Source: Pseudarthrobacter sp. GA104 (GTDB lineage Bacteria; Actinomycetota; Actinomycetes; Actinomycetales; Micrococcaceae). From it: DNA of 64,000 bases. Of this stretch, positions 53,213 through 64,000 are shown piece after piece. Each line of letters opens with the position of its first letter. Positions within the stretch are counted from its first letter, which is position 1. The DNA is taken from positions 682,001-746,000 of the forward strand of contig NZ_WOWL01000001.1 of assembly GCF_009741265.1 (NCBI RefSeq), in the 5' to 3' direction. The position numbers were made by a program, and so were the translations under genes. The notes under the pieces are model-generated. The model saw only the letters and a program-made list of their open reading frames with translations. It had not been told where the DNA came from and did no database searches.

Positions 53213-54712
53213 CTAACCGATTCCGATGGCTCCAGTCAGCATGCCAATTCCCAGCATGACCAGGGACACGACGGCGCTGCGCCAGAGGACTTTCTTGTGG
53301 TGGTCGCCAAGGTCCACCTTCGCCAGCGAGACCAGGAGCAGGATGGCGGGAACCAGCGGGCTCTGCATGTGGAACGGCTGGCCGGTGATGGAGGCCCGGG
53401 CCATTTCGGCGGCGCTGATTCCGTAGTGGCCTGCGGTCTCGCTGAGCACGGGCAGGACGCCGAAGTAGAAGGCGTCGTTGCTCATGAAGAACGTCATGGG
53501 AATGCTGAGGACGCCGGTGATCACGGCCATCAGCGGGCCCATGCTGGAAGGGATGATCTGCACCAGCCACGCGGACATCGCTTCAACCATGCCGGTACCG
53601 GTCAGGACACCGGTGAGCACGGCCGCGGCCATGACCATGCTGACCACGGCAACGATCGACGGCGCGTGGGCCACGATCTGCGTGGCCTGGTCCTTGACAC
53701 GGGGGAAGTTCACCAGCAGGGCAATGGCCGATCCCACCATGAAGACGTAAGGCAGGGGCACGAGATCGGCGATGAGCATGCCCATCACGGCCACCGTGAG
53801 GGCCAGGTTGAACCAGAACAGTTTGGGCCGGAGCGTGGAGCGGTTGGGGTCCAGGGCCGTGTCAGCCAGCCCGGCGTCCTGTGCGTCCTGCGCCTCCTGT
53901 GCGTCCACGGCACTTTCGGTGCGTTCCAGGACGGCCACGGAGGAGCCGGCGGAACCGTCGACGGCGGGGGCTGCTCCGCCGGGGTTGGTCCCCTTGCGTC
54001 CGCGGCCGGTTCCGGACGAACCGGCAGGGCCGGAAGGATGCGTGCCGCCGTCGAACCCTTCAGCGGTTTCAGGCACAGCCCAGATTTCCGGCGCCGTGGC
54101 GCGGAGGCGGTTGCGCTCCTGCAGTCCCAGGACCCAGGCGAAGGCCATGACCACGGCGATGCCCGCAAGGAGGGACGGGATCATGGGGACGAAGACGTCG
54201 TTGACGTCGATCTTCAGTGCGCTTGCGGCGCGGGCGGTGGGGCCGCCCCACGGCACGATGTTCATGGTGCCGTTGGCCAGGCCCGCCACGCAGGTGAGGA
54301 CCACGGGGCTCATCTTCAGCCGGAGGTAGATCGGCAGCATGGCTGCGGTGGTGAGGATGAAGGTGGTGGAGCCGTCGCCGTCAAGGGACACAGCTGCGGC
54401 GAGGATGGCGGTTCCCAGGACAACCTTGGCGGGGTCATTGCCCAGCTTGCGGAGGATGAACCGGACCAGCGGATCGAACAGCCCGACGTCGATCATCAGC
54501 CCGAAGTAGATGATGGCGAACATGAGCAGGGCCGCGGTGGAGGTCATGGACTTCATGGAGTCCATCACCATGTCGCCGATGCCCAGGCCGGCGCCGGCGA
54601 AAAGACCGAAAACAGTGGGGACAATGATCAACGCCAGCACTGGCGTCAACTTCTTCGTCATGATCAGCACCATGAATACCGCGATCATGGCGAATCCAAG
54701 TAATACCAGCAC
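53213..54712 (-). CDS. CitMHS-family citrate/metal symporter
   Basis: 499 residues, about twelve helices in two halves: start VLLGFAMIAVFMVLIMTKKL, SLDGDGSTTFILTTAAMLPI and NIVPWGGPTARAASAL in the first half, PMTFFMSNDAFYFGVLPVL in the second. These fit CitMHS carriers, which import metal-citrate complexes with H+. Between the halves (~205-285) is a hydrophilic Gly/Ala/Asp-rich loop including AQEAQDAQDAGLADTALD, longer than in typical ~430-residue members. GTG start with AAGGAG. Divergent from a CitA/CitB-type two-component system, its likely activator. Confidence 0.88.
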   Translation of the reverse strand: MLVLLGFAMIAVFMVLIMTKKLTPVLALIIVPTVFGLFAGAGLGIGDMVMDSMKSMTSTAALLMFAIIYFGLMIDVGLFDPLVRFILRKLGNDPAKVVLGTAILAAAVSLDGDGSTTFILTTAAMLPIYLRLKMSPVVLTCVAGLANGTMNIVPWGGPTARAASALKIDVNDVFVPMIPSLLAGIAVVMAFAWVLGLQERNRLRATAPEIWAVPETAEGFDGGTHPSGPAGSSGTGRGRKGTNPGGAAPAVDGSAGSSVAVLERTESAVDAQEAQDAQDAGLADTALDPNRSTLRPKLFWFNLALTVAVMGMLIADLVPLPYVFMVGSAIALLVNFPRVKDQATQIVAHAPSIVAVVSMVMAAAVLTGVLTGTGMVEAMSAWLVQIIPSSMGPLMAVITGVLSIPMTFFMSNDAFYFGVLPVLSETAGHYGISAAEMARASITGQPFHMQSPLVPAILLLVSLAKVDLGDHHKKVLWRSAVVSLVMLGIGMLTGAIGIG

Positions 54713-54920
54713 AGCCGGCTCCTTCTTGTGAACAGCGGCACAGCGGTGTGACGCGTGCTACAGACTGTAGGGTGGCCGCCGTCACGGCAGTGCCTTTGGC
54801 TCAATTGATTGGCATACTGCTTATTGGGAGCATTTTGCTCATTGTGCTCACGTCGGTTCGGCCTGTATGTGGCCCCCGCCCCGGCCGTTCAAACCCGCCA
54901 CAGCCCAGTCAAGGAGGATC

Positions 54921-56651
54921 ATGCAGCGTCCCGCGCCCCGGCCGCCGCTGCGGTTCTCCACCCAGACGCTCCTGCTGCAACTGTCCGTGGTGCTCCTGGT
55001 TGTCCTGTTCAGCGCAGCCGTCCATGCCTGGCTGACCTATGACCGCGCGGGCAGCGAAGCTGAAAACCAGGCGCTGACCCTGGCGCGGACACTGGCCTCG
55101 GACGCCTCGGTGCGGGCGGACGTGCTGGCAATCAGCCAACAGCCCGGCACTCCCCCGCCGTCGCAGCTGGCCGCCGGCCCGCTCATGGAGGCAGCCGAAG
55201 CTGCGCGCGCCCGGACCGGCGCCCTCTTCGTGGTGATCACCGATGAGACCGGCCTCCGGCTGGCCCACCCGGACCCGGAGCGGCTCGGTGAAAAGGTCAG
55301 CACCGATCCGTCCGAGGCATTGGCAGGCCGGGAGGTCACCACCCGGAACACTGGAACGCTGGGGCCCTCCGCGGGGGCGAAGGTTCCCGTCTACGCTCCG
55401 GACGGCACCACCGTGGTGGGCGAGGTCAGCGTGGGCTACTCCATGGAAACCGTGGGACAGAGCCTGGCACGCGACATCGGCCCGGTGGCCGTCACGGCGG
55501 CCGGCGCGCTGCTCGCGGGCGTGCTGGGTTCGTTCCTGCTGCGCCGCCGGCTGCAGCGGCTCACACTGGGGCTGGAACCTGAAGAGATCAGCACGCTGGT
55601 CCACGACCAGGTGGCTGTGCTCGAAGGCGTGGACGACGGCGTCATCGGCGTTTCGGCCGACGGCCGGATCAGCGTATTCAACTCTGCAGCACAGCGGCTG
55701 CTGGGGTTGCCGGACCTGGCCGGAAGCCGCTGGGAGGAGGCGCCGGTTCCGGACCAGCTGAAATCCCTGACCCGGACCGGTTCCGGCGGCCCGGAGGCAC
55801 TTGAGCTCGTGGCGGGCGGGCGGGTGCTGGTGGCCAATGCGCGCAAGGCCCTGCACCGGCGGGAGGACCTGGGCTGGGTGGTGATGCTCCGGGACCGCAC
55901 GGAACTGCAGCAGCTCACCAGGCAGCTGGACGCCGTGGGAACCATGTCCACGGCGTTGCGGGCCCAGCGCCACGAGTTCGCCAACCAGCTGCATACCATT
56001 GCCGGCTTCATGAGCATCGGCCAGCACCAGCAGGCCCGCGAGTACCTGGCCCGGCTGGCGGCCACCGGGCCGCTGAAGTTCCCGGTGGACCAGGCGGAGC
56101 TGCTCCAGGACCCCTACCTGCAGGCGTTCGTGGGGGCCAAGGGCGTGGAGGCGGACGAGCGCGGCGTGGCGCTGCGGATCGGTCCGGAGACCCTGGTCCG
56201 CGGGCAGGTGGCGGAGCCCCAGGACGTCACCACCGTGCTGGGCAACCTGATCGACAACGCGGTCAACGCTGCGGTGGCCGGCACGTCGGTGGACCGCTGG
56301 GTTGAGCTGGAGGTGCTGGATGAGCCGGACGACGACGGCGGCACCCTGCACATCGTCGTCGCCGACTCAGGCGACGGGCTGGCGGAGGAAACGGACCAGG
56401 AGGCCTTCTTCGCCGAAGGGTTCAGCACGGCGTCCGGACCCGGCCCCCGCAACGGCCGCGGCGGCGGCCACGGTTTTGGACTGGCTTTGGCACGCCAGCT
56501 GGCGAGGCGCCGCGGCGGAGACGTCAAAATACTGGATCCGGGCACAAAGGGTGGACCCGGCGCAGTCTTCATGGCCACCCTGCCGCGGACAACCGCAGGC
56601 CGGGCCGGCAGGAACACCACGGGAGCAAACGGAAAGGACACCAATGCCTGA
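54921..56651 (+). CDS. CitA/DcuS-type sensor histidine kinase
   Basis: 576 residues. Helix 1 (LLLQLSVVLLVVLFSAAVHA), an extracytoplasmic PDC/Cache sensor of ~130 residues (ALFVVITDETGLRLAHPDPE; VSVGYSMETVGQSL), helix 2, a cytoplasmic PAS domain (VLEGVDDGVIGVSADGRISV), a phosphoacceptor His at ~351 (RAQRHEFANQLHTIAGFMSI, the CitA/DcuS H-box) and an HATPase (VLGNLIDNAVNAAV; GHGFGLALARQLARRRGG). Senses citrate or a C4-dicarboxylate. AAGGAGG precedes ATG 54921. Overlaps the regulator gene by eight bases. Confidence 0.92.
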   Translation: MQRPAPRPPLRFSTQTLLLQLSVVLLVVLFSAAVHAWLTYDRAGSEAENQALTLARTLASDASVRADVLAISQQPGTPPPSQLAAGPLMEAAEAARARTGALFVVITDETGLRLAHPDPERLGEKVSTDPSEALAGREVTTRNTGTLGPSAGAKVPVYAPDGTTVVGEVSVGYSMETVGQSLARDIGPVAVTAAGALLAGVLGSFLLRRRLQRLTLGLEPEEISTLVHDQVAVLEGVDDGVIGVSADGRISVFNSAAQRLLGLPDLAGSRWEEAPVPDQLKSLTRTGSGGPEALELVAGGRVLVANARKALHRREDLGWVVMLRDRTELQQLTRQLDAVGTMSTALRAQRHEFANQLHTIAGFMSIGQHQQAREYLARLAATGPLKFPVDQAELLQDPYLQAFVGAKGVEADERGVALRIGPETLVRGQVAEPQDVTTVLGNLIDNAVNAAVAGTSVDRWVELEVLDEPDDDGGTLHIVVADSGDGLAEETDQEAFFAEGFSTASGPGPRNGRGGGHGFGLALARQLARRRGGDVKILDPGTKGGPGAVFMATLPRTTAGRAGRNTTGANGKDTNA

Positions 56652-57309
56652 AGATTTTCGGGTGCTGATCGTTGACGACGACTTCCACGTGGCAAAGCTT
56701 CACGCTGCCTACGTGGATTCCGTGGCGGGGTTCCTGGCGCTGGCACCGGTGGGCACTGTGTCGCTGGCCCTGCAGTCCATCCACAGCCTGCGGCCGGACC
56801 TGGTGCTGCTGGACGTCTACCTGCCGGATGCCTCCGGCCTGGACCTGCTCCAGCAGCTGGACGTGGACACCATCATGCTGAGCGCGGCCTCCGATGCCGC
56901 CTCCGTCCGGACCGCGTTCCGCCGCGGAGCCTTGGGCTACCTGCTGAAACCGTTCACGTCGGAGGCCCTGTCCCGGCAGCTGCGCTCCTATGCCCGGTAC
57001 CGGCGCCTGCTGGGCCAGCCCGGGGCGCTGGACCAGGACGCGGTGGAGCGTGCCAAGCGCGCCCTGATCCCGGGCGACGTCGCGGCGTCGCCAAAACCGC
57101 GTTCAGCCACGGAGGCCGCGGTGCTGGAATCGCTGGTGCCCGGGGAACAGTACTCGGCGGCCGAGGTGGCCGGCCGGGTGGGCGTGTCGCGCGCCACGGC
57201 CCAGCGGTACCTGTCCGCCCTGGCGGACGACGGCGCCGTGGACATCCAGCTGCGGTACGGGACGACGGGCAGGCCTGAGCACCGCTACGGCCTGCCCGCA
57301 ACGTCCTGA
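56644..57309 (+). CDS. CitB/DpiA-type response regulator
   Basis: 221 residues: receiver domain with acidic pocket DD (LIVDDDFHVAKLH), phosphoacceptor D57 (DLVLLDVYLPDASG) and Lys in GYLLKPFTSE; then a C-terminal winged HTH (YSAAEVAGRVGVSRATAQRY) of the CitB type. Partner of the overlapping kinase; expected to activate the divergent CitMHS gene. Confidence 0.92.
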   Translation: MPEDFRVLIVDDDFHVAKLHAAYVDSVAGFLALAPVGTVSLALQSIHSLRPDLVLLDVYLPDASGLDLLQQLDVDTIMLSAASDAASVRTAFRRGALGYLLKPFTSEALSRQLRSYARYRRLLGQPGALDQDAVERAKRALIPGDVAASPKPRSATEAAVLESLVPGEQYSAAEVAGRVGVSRATAQRYLSALADDGAVDIQLRYGTTGRPEHRYGLPATS

Positions 57310-57325
57310 GCCGGCTGCCGGGGCG

Positions 57326-57709
57326 CTAGCTTGCGCTCTTCTGGGCAACGAGCTCGATTTCCACGAGCATCTTCGGGTCCAGGAACGGGAGGACGTGCAC
57401 CAGGGACAGCGTGGGGCGGATCTCGCCGAACACCTCGCCGTGGGCGCGGCCGGCTTCCTCCCACTTGCTGATGTCGGTCAGGTACAGCTTGGACTGGACG
57501 ACGTCCTCGAAGCTGAAGCCGGCGTCGGCCAGGACCTTGCCGAGTTTCTGCAGGATGTACTGGGTCTGGGTGTAGAAGTCCTCCCCCACGATCCCGTCTT
57601 CGCCGCTTGCCGCGGTGGCGGAGATGTAGAGGGTGTTGTCCACCTGGACGGCGCGTGAGTAGCCGAGGGTCTGTTCCCAGACGGAGCCGGTGCCGAAGGT
57701 TTTGCGCAT
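57326..57709 (-). CDS. RidA-family protein
   Basis: 127 residues, YjgF/RidA fold: GYSRAVQVDNTLYISATAAS, ILQKLGKVLADAGFSFEDVV, and the C-terminal PFLDPKMLVEIELVAQK. True RidA hydrolyses reactive enamine/imine intermediates and needs an Arg at the position of PxLxxxR; here the sequence is HVLPFLDPKMLVEIE without that Arg, so deaminase activity is doubtful. ATG 57709 with AAAGG upstream. Confidence 0.85.
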   Translation of the reverse strand: MRKTFGTGSVWEQTLGYSRAVQVDNTLYISATAASGEDGIVGEDFYTQTQYILQKLGKVLADAGFSFEDVVQSKLYLTDISKWEEAGRAHGEVFGEIRPTLSLVHVLPFLDPKMLVEIELVAQKSAS

Positions 57710-57755
57710 GGTGGGCCTTTCAATACTGGATTGGGTCGGCACCACTGTAGGGCTG

Positions 57756-58259
57756 CTACAGGTCCAGCCGGTAAACCAGCAGTTTTATGTCGGTTCCGGG
57801 GACCAGCCAGTCGCGCTCGGGCACCCGGGAGAAGCCCGTCTTGCGGTAGAGGCCGTGCGCGCTTTCCCAGGTTTGCCCGGTGGTGAGTGCGACGGCCCGG
57901 ATACCGTCCAACTGCCTGGCGTAGGCCAGGATGGCGTCCACCATGGCCTTTCCCGCGCCGGTGCGCTGCACGGCCGGGTCCACCACCAGCATCCGGAACT
58001 CCAGCTCGTCATCAAGGGCGATGTCCGCGTACGGTTCCCCGGCGCGCGCCAGCGTCACCGAACCAACCACCCTGCCGTCCCGCTCGGCCACCCAGATAGT
58101 TGCGTTTGCGGCCCGCAGTGCAACGTCCTGGACTTGGCGCATATAGGGGTGGTCGGCGTCCTCGAAGTAGCCCGCCGCGAGGTAGGAATCACGCGTGATG
58201 CGGGCAACGGCGTCGTAATCCGTTGCGACGGCGGGACGGACGGTTATCTGGGGCTGCAC
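57756..58259 (-). CDS. GNAT-family acetyltransferase
   Basis: 167 residues, one GNAT domain: VAERDGRVVGSVTLARAGEP, LRMLVVDPAVQRTGAGKAMV-like acetyl-CoA loop (VQRTGAGKAMVDAIL), and the ending YRKTGFSRVPERDW. Substrate unknown. GTG start six bases after a TAGCAT -10 box, probably leaderless. Confidence 0.85.
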   Translation of the reverse strand: MQPQITVRPAVATDYDAVARITRDSYLAAGYFEDADHPYMRQVQDVALRAANATIWVAERDGRVVGSVTLARAGEPYADIALDDELEFRMLVVDPAVQRTGAGKAMVDAILAYARQLDGIRAVALTTGQTWESAHGLYRKTGFSRVPERDWLVPGTDIKLLVYRLDL

Positions 58260-58265
58260 CCGTCA

Positions 58266-58271
58266 ATGCTA
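58266..58271 (-). promoter_or_regulatory. Probable -10 box of leaderless GNAT gene
   Basis: TAGCAT on the leftward strand, six bases, then GTG at 58259; no ribosome-binding site. Confidence 0.5.
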
Positions 58272-58327
58272 GTGGTACTGCCCCATAACGCTCCTCGAAA
58301 GCCCGGTTTCCGTGATCGAACTATCAG

Positions 58328-61452
<3,125 letters not shown>

Positions 61453-61477
61453 TCAAGGCAGGTGAGCGGGGCCCTGA

Positions 61478-62077
61478 TCAGTGCGACCGGAGGCGGTTCC
61501 TGCCCCACCAGGCGAAGGATGCTGCGGCGGCGGCCAGCAGTAAGATGCCGGCAATGACTGGCAGGAGGGCGGGGCCGCCACCGGAATCCCCGTCGGGCGC
61601 GACTGCCGCAACCCGCGTGGCCTTGGCGGACCTGGTGACGGGCGTATTCCAGTCCTGACCGCTTGATGCGCCTGTGGGCGGTGGGGACGCCGCGGGTCCC
61701 GTTGCCGTGGCCGAAGGGGTGGCTGATCCTTCGGGTTCCGCAGACGGGGCTGCCTGCAAGGGCTCAGGTTCGGCCGGAGGCGCGACCGAAGGGGCGGGCT
61801 GACCCGGAGGGGCCGGCGCTGGATCGGCCGGCGGAACGGGCGGGCTTTCGGGTTCCTTGGGCTTCTGGGTCCGGGTGGGGTCCGCGGGATTCGGATTGTC
61901 CGCAGGCTCTGGCGCGCAGAACACGAGGCACAGGCCAGGAGACGTTGTGGACGCCGGTGCGGGTTCCGGGGAGTCTGCGGTCGCCGGGCTGGCCGGGAGG
62001 AGACACAGGGTGCTGGCCAGGACAGCGGCCGATGCCGTCGCCGAGGCAGCGCGGAATACTGGTAGGGACGGGAACAT
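61478..62077 (-). CDS. Secreted Pro-rich cell-surface protein
   Basis: 199 residues. Signal peptide (AASATASAAVLASTLCLLPA), a Pro/Ala/Glu-rich stalk, and a C-terminal membrane helix (ALLPVIAGILLLAAAAASFA) with a short basic end, so a membrane-anchored surface protein. There is no LPXTG, so not a sortase substrate. Next to an EccC-like ATPase gene, but a link is only inferred. No family recognised. Confidence 0.6.
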   Translation of the reverse strand: MFPSLPVFRAASATASAAVLASTLCLLPASPATADSPEPAPASTTSPGLCLVFCAPEPADNPNPADPTRTQKPKEPESPPVPPADPAPAPPGQPAPSVAPPAEPEPLQAAPSAEPEGSATPSATATGPAASPPPTGASSGQDWNTPVTRSAKATRVAAVAPDGDSGGGPALLPVIAGILLLAAAAASFAWWGRNRLRSH

Positions 62078-62211
62078 TTGCTACCTTTCGATGCGCGCAG
62101 TCCCCCCCGCTGCGGCTTTCTGGTGTCCCCGGTAGTCTTCTACACCCTCGCCTGGCGCCGCAAATCAGCTCCAAATCACCGGGACCTGCGGCGTACCGTG
62201 TGGCACGTGCG

Positions 62212-64000
62212 TCAGTCCCTGCTTTCCGGGGGCAGCGCTACCTGGATTTTCCGTGCCTTGCCGCGTCCCACCACGTAGCCGCGGCCCGGGATGAAGTCCG
62301 GGCTGACCCGGCCCAGGGAGGTGTTGAGCAGGCTGTCGCCTTCGATGTCCCCCGGGTTCAGCAACAGTCCGCGCCGGCCGGATTTGAATGGCTGCGCGAG
62401 GGACCAGGCCGAGGACCAGGTGGAGGTTTCGGATTCCCCCACCACCCACTGGTCGGCTTTGATGGACGCGGTCACCAGCTGCGCCACGCCCGATTCGGCC
62501 AGGGTATCCGTGAACTCGGTCAGGCCCTCAATGAAGATGGCCAGGGAGCCGGGGTTTCCGGACGAATGTTCAACCAGGTCCTCCACAACCGCAGCGAGAT
62601 CGTCCGCTCCCACCACGGAGCGGTTCCAGATAGGCAGGGAGGCGACGGCGGAACGTCGGGCTGCCAGGTAGATCAGCTCGGTGTCCGGGTTGGACCGCCG
62701 CAGGGCGTAGGCCAGCGTCACCAGCGCCACGGTGCGGCCCGCCCCTGGCGGGCCTGCCAGGAGCAGCGGGCCCCGCGCCATGATCTCGGCCGGCCGCAGC
62801 GTTTCATCGTCGACGCCAATGACCGGAACTCCGGTGCTGCCGGACGGGAGGACATCCAGGTCCACCTGGTCCGGAAGCCTTTCGATGCCGGGTGCGGCAT
62901 CCAGCCCCTGGCGGAGCATGGCTTCGCTGAGCTTGTGCACCTCACGTGCCTGCAGCGCCAGGTTGGAGTTGCCGCCAAGGACTGCCAGCTGGACTTCCAG
63001 CCCGTCCAGGAGTCCCCGCCCGGGCGGCGAGGCGGCGGTGAGGACGTCCCGGGGCACGTCCATGGAAATGTAGTCGTCCTCGGAGGACAGTCGGAGCACC
63101 AGGCGGCGCTGGATGGAAGCGAGCAGCGAGGCGGGCACGGCGTTGGGCCGGTCTCCGGTCACCACAAGGTGGATGCCCAGGGTGCGCCCGTCCGTCGCCA
63201 GCTGCAGGAAGATGTCCCACAGCCCGGACAGCCTGCTGTGTTCGTAGGCTTCCCGGAACGCGGACATGCCGTCCACCAGTACAAAGATGCGCTTTTCATC
63301 AGGCCTGCCGGCCAGCTTGCGGTACTCGACAATGGTGGACGCGCGCACCTCGGCAAACCGGGCCGACCGCTGCTCGGCGATGTCCCCCAGCAGGCGCAGC
63401 AGCCGCCCCACCCGTTCAACGTCGTCGCCGTTAATGACCTCGCCCACGTGCGGAAGCTCCTCCAGCATGCTCAGCCCGGAGGAGCCGCAGTCGATCCCGT
63501 ACACGTGGACCGGCCCGCCGCGGGGCGTCACCGCGGCCGCTATCGCGATGCCGCGCAGCGCGGCCGACTTCCCCGAACCGCCGGTGCCGTAGATGGCCAT
63601 GTTGCCGTCCTTGTCCGGCTCGTAGAACACAGTGGGCTGCGCCTGGCGGGAAGGGTCGTCGGCCACGCCGAGGAGCAGCTGTTCGTCGGTACGGGGGTTG
63701 GGCAGCCTGGAGAAGTCGTAAGTCTTGGCGAGTTCGTCCAGCCACGGCTTGCGGGGGGCGTTGATGGACAGGGCATCCGCTGCGCGGACGATGGTGGAGG
63801 TCATCCTGGCGATGTCGTTGGGGCCGGCGGGCCCGGCCGCTTCCGGTTTCTCCGTAGCCGGGGCCTCCCAGGCCGGGCCGGAGCCGAAGGCCATTTCCAC
63901 GACGTCGATCTGGGGCCGCTGCGGTTTCTCCGTGGTCCATCCGCCGGCGTAGCCGGTCTGGAAGCCCTGGATCCGTCCCGGGCCGGTCTTTGCTGCACCG
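62212..64000 (-). CDS. FtsK/SpoIIIE-type ATPase, EccC-like (type VII secretion), 5' truncated
   Basis: Open to the window end; the start lies beyond 64000, and 596 codons are seen. Upstream of the first internal ATG the frame still codes (FQTGYAGGWTTEKPQRPQID). Two RecA-like domains are visible: one with an intact Walker A GTGGSGKSAALR and Walker B-like IFVLVDGMSAF, the other with a weaker GPPGAGRTVALVT and FIEGLTEF. This tandem arrangement is that of EccC/EssC secretion ATPases rather than FtsK. Cytoplasmic motor for WXG100 protein export, if so. No WXG100 gene is in view. Confidence 0.75.
   Translation of the reverse strand, partial: GAAKTGPGRIQGFQTGYAGGWTTEKPQRPQIDVVEMAFGSGPAWEAPATEKPEAAGPAGPNDIARMTSTIVRAADALSINAPRKPWLDELAKTYDFSRLPNPRTDEQLLLGVADDPSRQAQPTVFYEPDKDGNMAIYGTGGSGKSAALRGIAIAAAVTPRGGPVHVYGIDCGSSGLSMLEELPHVGEVINGDDVERVGRLLRLLGDIAEQRSARFAEVRASTIVEYRKLAGRPDEKRIFVLVDGMSAFREAYEHSRLSGLWDIFLQLATDGRTLGIHLVVTGDRPNAVPASLLASIQRRLVLRLSSEDDYISMDVPRDVLTAASPPGRGLLDGLEVQLAVLGGNSNLALQAREVHKLSEAMLRQGLDAAPGIERLPDQVDLDVLPSGSTGVPVIGVDDETLRPAEIMARGPLLLAGPPGAGRTVALVTLAYALRRSNPDTELIYLAARRSAVASLPIWNRSVVGADDLAAVVEDLVEHSSGNPGSLAIFIEGLTEFTDTLAESGVAQLVTASIKADQWVVGESETSTWSSAWSLAQPFKSGRRGLLLNPGDIEGDSLLNTSLGRVSPDFIPGRGYVVGRGKARKIQVALPPESRD

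Overview
The window is high-GC chromosomal DNA. Gene content and order point to an actinobacterium of the Micrococcaceae, most like Arthrobacter or Pseudarthrobacter. The signs are a Holin-X/DUF3618 protein, DUF222-HNH endonuclease, SAM-IV riboswitches ahead of metX and metY, GatCAB, an actinobacterial LigA with an inserted segment, an EccC/FtsK-type ATPase, and probable leaderless starts (TAnnnT six or seven bases before ATG/GTG). It is mostly housekeeping and catabolic core genome. I see no prophage, insertion sequence, CRISPR array or recognisable defence system.

Layout. 1-6.4 kb: the 3' end of an acetate-type symporter, then the leftward translation/lipid cluster rpsB-tsf-pyrH-frr-cdsA-DivIVA protein, punctuated by strong RNA hairpins. 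6.4-14.8 kb: a frameshifted M23 peptidase, an acyl-CoA dehydrogenase with an operator-like palindrome, a CAU tRNA, a GT4 glycosyltransferase, a transporter/CDP-alcohol transferase/Holin-X run, a Bcr-type exporter, and two tandem tRNA-Asn genes. 14.8-29 kb: dusB-dgt-dnaG, YibE/F, a hydrolase/acyltransferase pair, glyS, S4 and esterase genes, plus remnants of a winged-helix protein and a small secreted protein. 29.7-35.8 kb: a valine/3-hydroxyisobutyrate-type catabolic group (mmsA, mmsB, divergent LysR, Zn-alcohol dehydrogenase, MHS transporter). 36-38.8 kb: methionine synthesis (metY, metX), each gene under its own SAM-IV riboswitch. 39-43 kb: VOC protein, DUF222-HNH nuclease, CPBP protease, DeoR regulator with a large dyad operator. 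43-48.8 kb: amino-acid catabolism (tdh-kbl-FAD oxidase-hutI) with a divergent LysR gene. 49.7-57.3 kb: gatCAB, then a CitMHS citrate transporter divergent from a CitA/CitB-type two-component system. 57.3-64 kb: RidA, GNAT, inositol phosphatase, ligA, a Pro-rich surface protein, and an EccC/FtsK-like ATPase cut by the window end.

The least expected content is non-coding. There are two families of long intergenic palindromes. Family A (core AAGTGTCGTTTT) has three copies, all at gene 3' ends, and one copy supplies a stop codon. Family B (core CGCGGGGTCACTT) has two copies bracketing a decayed secreted-protein gene. Other items are a perfect 17-bp hairpin between rpsB and tsf, hairpins upstream of rpsB, and two matching GTTACY-N4-AGTAAC sites at lipid/ester genes. 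Three genes are visibly broken: the M23 peptidase, a winged-helix fragment and the small secreted protein. Each of the first and third differs from an intact frame by one base, so assembly error must be excluded first.
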